A DNA stretch of 5,651 nt, from positions 1-5,651 of the forward strand of contig JAJBBL010000024.1 of the NCBI GenBank assembly GCA_020532365.1. The letters run 5' to 3'. Numbering within the stretch: position 1 is the first letter of the stretch; every line of letters starts with the position of its first letter. Shown one piece after another: positions 5,597 to 5,651 of the stretch. Both the position numbers and the translations under genes were made by a program. The stretch is from Candidatus Cloacimonadota bacterium. GTDB lineage: Bacteria; Cloacimonadota; Cloacimonadia; Cloacimonadales; JAJBBL01. The notes beneath the pieces were generated by a model. That model saw nothing but the letters and a program-made list of their open reading frames with translations. It made no database searches and was not told the origin of the DNA.

Positions 5597-5651
5597 TTAC
5601 TTCCTCTTCTTAAACCAACTTTTAAAAAATGGTAACTCGTTGAGCACTAAA
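5597..5651 (-). CDS. C-terminal end of a convergent gene, product unknown
   Basis: Reading the minus strand inward from the window edge, one frame gives LVLNELPFFKSWFKKRK and then TAA (complement of 5597-5599). The aromatic then basic tail ending in KKRK, directly before a stop, looks like a genuine protein end. The position just beyond the terminator of the opposing operon fits a convergent gene pair. Only 17 codons are visible, so no family or function can be named, and chance is not excluded. Confidence 0.4.
   Translation of the reverse strand, partial: LVLNELPFFKSWFKKRK

Noticed and set aside
5576..5635. 19-codon plus-strand frame starting with ATG just after the terminator.
   Set aside because: It has no ribosome site, lies downstream of a strong terminator, and overlaps the more plausible minus-strand gene end.
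1..5651. Search for mobile elements, CRISPR repeats, tRNA genes, or a defence or toxin-antitoxin system.
   Set aside because: No transposase, terminal repeats, direct-repeat arrays, cloverleaf sequences or toxin/antitoxin-like proteins were seen; nearly all bases belong to recognised housekeeping, regulatory or metabolic genes.

Overview
The window is gene-dense bacterial DNA of moderate-to-low GC, around 40% judged by eye. Eight recognisable genes lie on the plus strand with gaps of 5-16 bases. The one exception is a 116-base gap before iorA. A clear intrinsic terminator at about 5542-5572 closes the block. Beyond it, the last few codons of a convergent minus-strand gene are visible. The gene content suggests an anaerobe that ferments amino acids: a 2-oxoacid (indolepyruvate-type) oxidoreductase plus a phosphotransacylase. 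The sigma factor reads FISYA-like (LISYAVWW) in region 2.3. It also has Leu rather than Thr at a key -10-contacting position, as I remember for Bacteroidota-type primary sigma factors. I therefore lean weakly toward the Fibrobacterota/Chlorobiota/Bacteroidota/Cloacimonadota side of the tree; the sequence alone does not prove this.

Layout. (1) 1-210: C-terminal end of an M23 (LytM/NlpD-like) peptidoglycan hydrolase. (2) 222-545: small MerR-type regulator resembling HspR. (3) 554-1420: sigma-70 family factor without region 1.1. (4) 1437-2333: phosphate butyryl/acetyltransferase (ptb). (5) 2339-2824: 23S rRNA pseudouridine-1915 methyltransferase (rlmH). (6) 2835-3218: cytidine deaminase (cdd). 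(7) 3227-3322: possible 31-codon small ORF filling the only sizeable gap. (8) 3335-4927 and 4937-5515: iorA and iorB, the two subunits of indolepyruvate oxidoreductase. (9) Terminator, then the tail of a minus-strand gene.

How the genes may work together. The first three form a cell-envelope and stress-regulation group reminiscent of the proteobacterial nlpD-rpoS pair, with a MerR regulator inserted. Ptb and IorAB could serve one pathway: aryl-pyruvates from aromatic amino acids become aryl-acetyl-CoA, and the acyl group then passes to phosphate for ATP formation. The acyl kinase this needs is not in the window. RlmH and Cdd are housekeeping genes carried in the same apparent transcription unit.

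I found no mobile element, CRISPR array, tRNA, rRNA or clear novel defence system. The points most worth checking are the ferredoxin-less IorA, the small ORF upstream of iorA, the sigma factor's altered -10-recognition residues with its MerR partner, and the Ptb/IorAB linkage.
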